Part shown: one piece after another, positions 5,219 to 5,655 of the stretch | Layout of the letters: every line of letters starts with the position of its first letter | Position numbering within the stretch: position 1 is the first letter of the stretch | Assembly (NCBI GenBank): GCA_023265785.1 | Contig: JAHFSL010000191.1 | Location: 1 to 5,655, forward strand | Reading direction: 5' to 3' | Source: Candidatus Coatesiibacteriota bacterium | Lineage (GTDB): Bacteria; Oederibacteriota; CAKKQC01 | DNA: 5,655 nt | Notes under the pieces: model-generated | What the model saw: only the letters and a program-made list of their open reading frames with translations | Databases searched by the model: none | Told to the model about the DNA's origin: nothing | Made by a program: the position numbers and the translations under genes

Positions 5219-5655
5219 ATCCCACCATCAAGGGGTTTATCCGCAAGGAACTGTCGCAGGCCCTGCGGGACCCCCGCATGCTCCTGCTCATCTTCATGAT
5301 GCCCGTGATCCAGATGACGCTGTTCGGGCTCGCGCTGAATGCCGAGACACGCAACATCCGGCTGGCGATCCTGGCCGACCCCGGCGACCGGGTCTCCTCC
5401 CGGCTGGCCGAACGGGCGTTCACCTCGGGGTGGTTCGTCCCCGTGGCCGCCGACCGCACCGACCCGGTGAGCGCCCTGCGGGCCGGCCGGGCTGACGAGG
5501 TGCTGATCGCGCCGGCCGGCGGCGCGACGCGCGCCGCGGGCCGCGGCCAGGCGGTCTTCCAACTGCTGACGGACGCGTCCAACGCCGTGCGGGCCCGGAG
5601 CGTTGAGAACTACATGAAGGCCATCGTGGGCCAGGTCACCGAGGACCTCCATCCA
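5215..5655 (+). CDS. ABC-2 family transporter permease, YbhR-like, N-terminal part (3' end outside window)
   Basis: The frame from ATG 5215 stays open to the window edge, giving 147 complete codons and no stop. The sequence starts MNPTIKGFIRKELSQALRDP, then a hydrophobic helix (about 22-41, MLLLIFMMPVIQMTLFGLAL), then AETRNIRLAILADPGDRVSS. This repeats the layout of permease 1 (KE...LRDP, helix, E/D.RNI..A...D), so it is the second ABC-2 permease of the pump. The visible remainder is the start of the extracytoplasmic domain, rich in Arg and Ala. By analogy with YbhR, about 220 residues with five more membrane helices should lie beyond the window. The ATG overlaps the permease 1 stop (ATGA). 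Confidence in family is high. Nothing can be said about the missing C-terminal half. Confidence 0.9.
   Translation, partial: MNPTIKGFIRKELSQALRDPRMLLLIFMMPVIQMTLFGLALNAETRNIRLAILADPGDRVSSRLAERAFTSGWFVPVAADRTDPVSALRAGRADEVLIAPAGGATRAAGRGQAVFQLLTDASNAVRARSVENYMKAIVGQVTEDLHP

Larger units (their letters stand above)
1..5655 (+). other. Efflux operon: regulator, channel, adaptor, two ATPases, two permeases
   Basis: All seven genes run in one direction, with overlaps of 4 bases at 332, 3180, 4100 and 5215 and gaps of only 3 and 11 bases at 1688 and 2426. No internal promoter or terminator is evident, so a single transcript from a promoter upstream of the window is expected. The set contains every component needed for a complete two-membrane export machine. 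Confidence 0.85.

Noticed and set aside
5509..5547. Cluster of GC-only palindromes (GCCGGCCGGC, CGCGCCGCGGGCCGCGG) as a possible terminator or recombination site
   Set aside because: It lies inside the permease 2 frame in an Ala/Gly/Arg-rich stretch, has no T-run, and is what G+C-rich codons produce by chance.
4072..5652. Long minus-strand open frame of 526 codons opposite both permeases
   Set aside because: It lies entirely antisense to two clear ABC-2 permeases and has no recognisable domain; long antisense frames are expected in G+C-rich coding DNA.
1..5655. Mobile elements, CRISPR arrays, tRNA or rRNA genes
   Set aside because: No transposase motifs, direct repeat arrays or structured RNA genes were seen; essentially every base is accounted for by the efflux operon.

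Overview
This window is a single, densely packed, co-directional (+ strand) operon for a tripartite drug or solute efflux pump of the ABC-2 (YbhGFSR/YhiI-RbbA-YhhJ-like) type. The DNA is G+C-rich, roughly two-thirds to 70% by eye, with strong G/C preference at third codon positions. The TolC-type outer membrane channel and HlyD-type periplasmic adaptor require a two-membrane (Gram-negative) cell. Nothing in the sequence lets me name a genus.

Layout from left to right: the 3' end of a TetR/AcrR-type regulator (1-335, cut by the window start); a TolC-family outer membrane factor (332-1687); a short HlyD-family membrane fusion protein (1691-2425); a first ABC ATPase (2437-3183); a second ABC ATPase with a C-terminal extension (3180-4103); an ABC-2 permease (4100-5218, GTG start); and the N-terminal 147 codons of a second ABC-2 permease (5215 to the window end). 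No non-coding stretch exceeds 11 bases. Four of the six junctions are 4-base start/stop overlaps (ATGA or GTGA), and the other two are gaps of 3 and 11 bases with good Shine-Dalgarno sequences.

In the expected assembly, the two permeases form the inner-membrane pore and the two ATPases form a heterodimer that powers it. The adaptor bridges to the TolC-like channel, and the regulator probably controls the operon, including itself. The substrate cannot be read from the sequence. The gene order resembles Escherichia coli cecR-ybhG-ybhF-ybhS-ybhR, with two differences: a dedicated outer membrane channel gene is included, and the YbhF-like double ATPase is split into two genes.

The most interesting points are in the protein motifs. 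The two ATPases look asymmetric, with one intact composite ATP site and one in which the switch histidine, the signature motif and the D-loop aspartate are all altered. The adaptor has an unusually short helical hairpin and an imperfect tip motif. This is a variant of a known transporter class, not a wholly new system.
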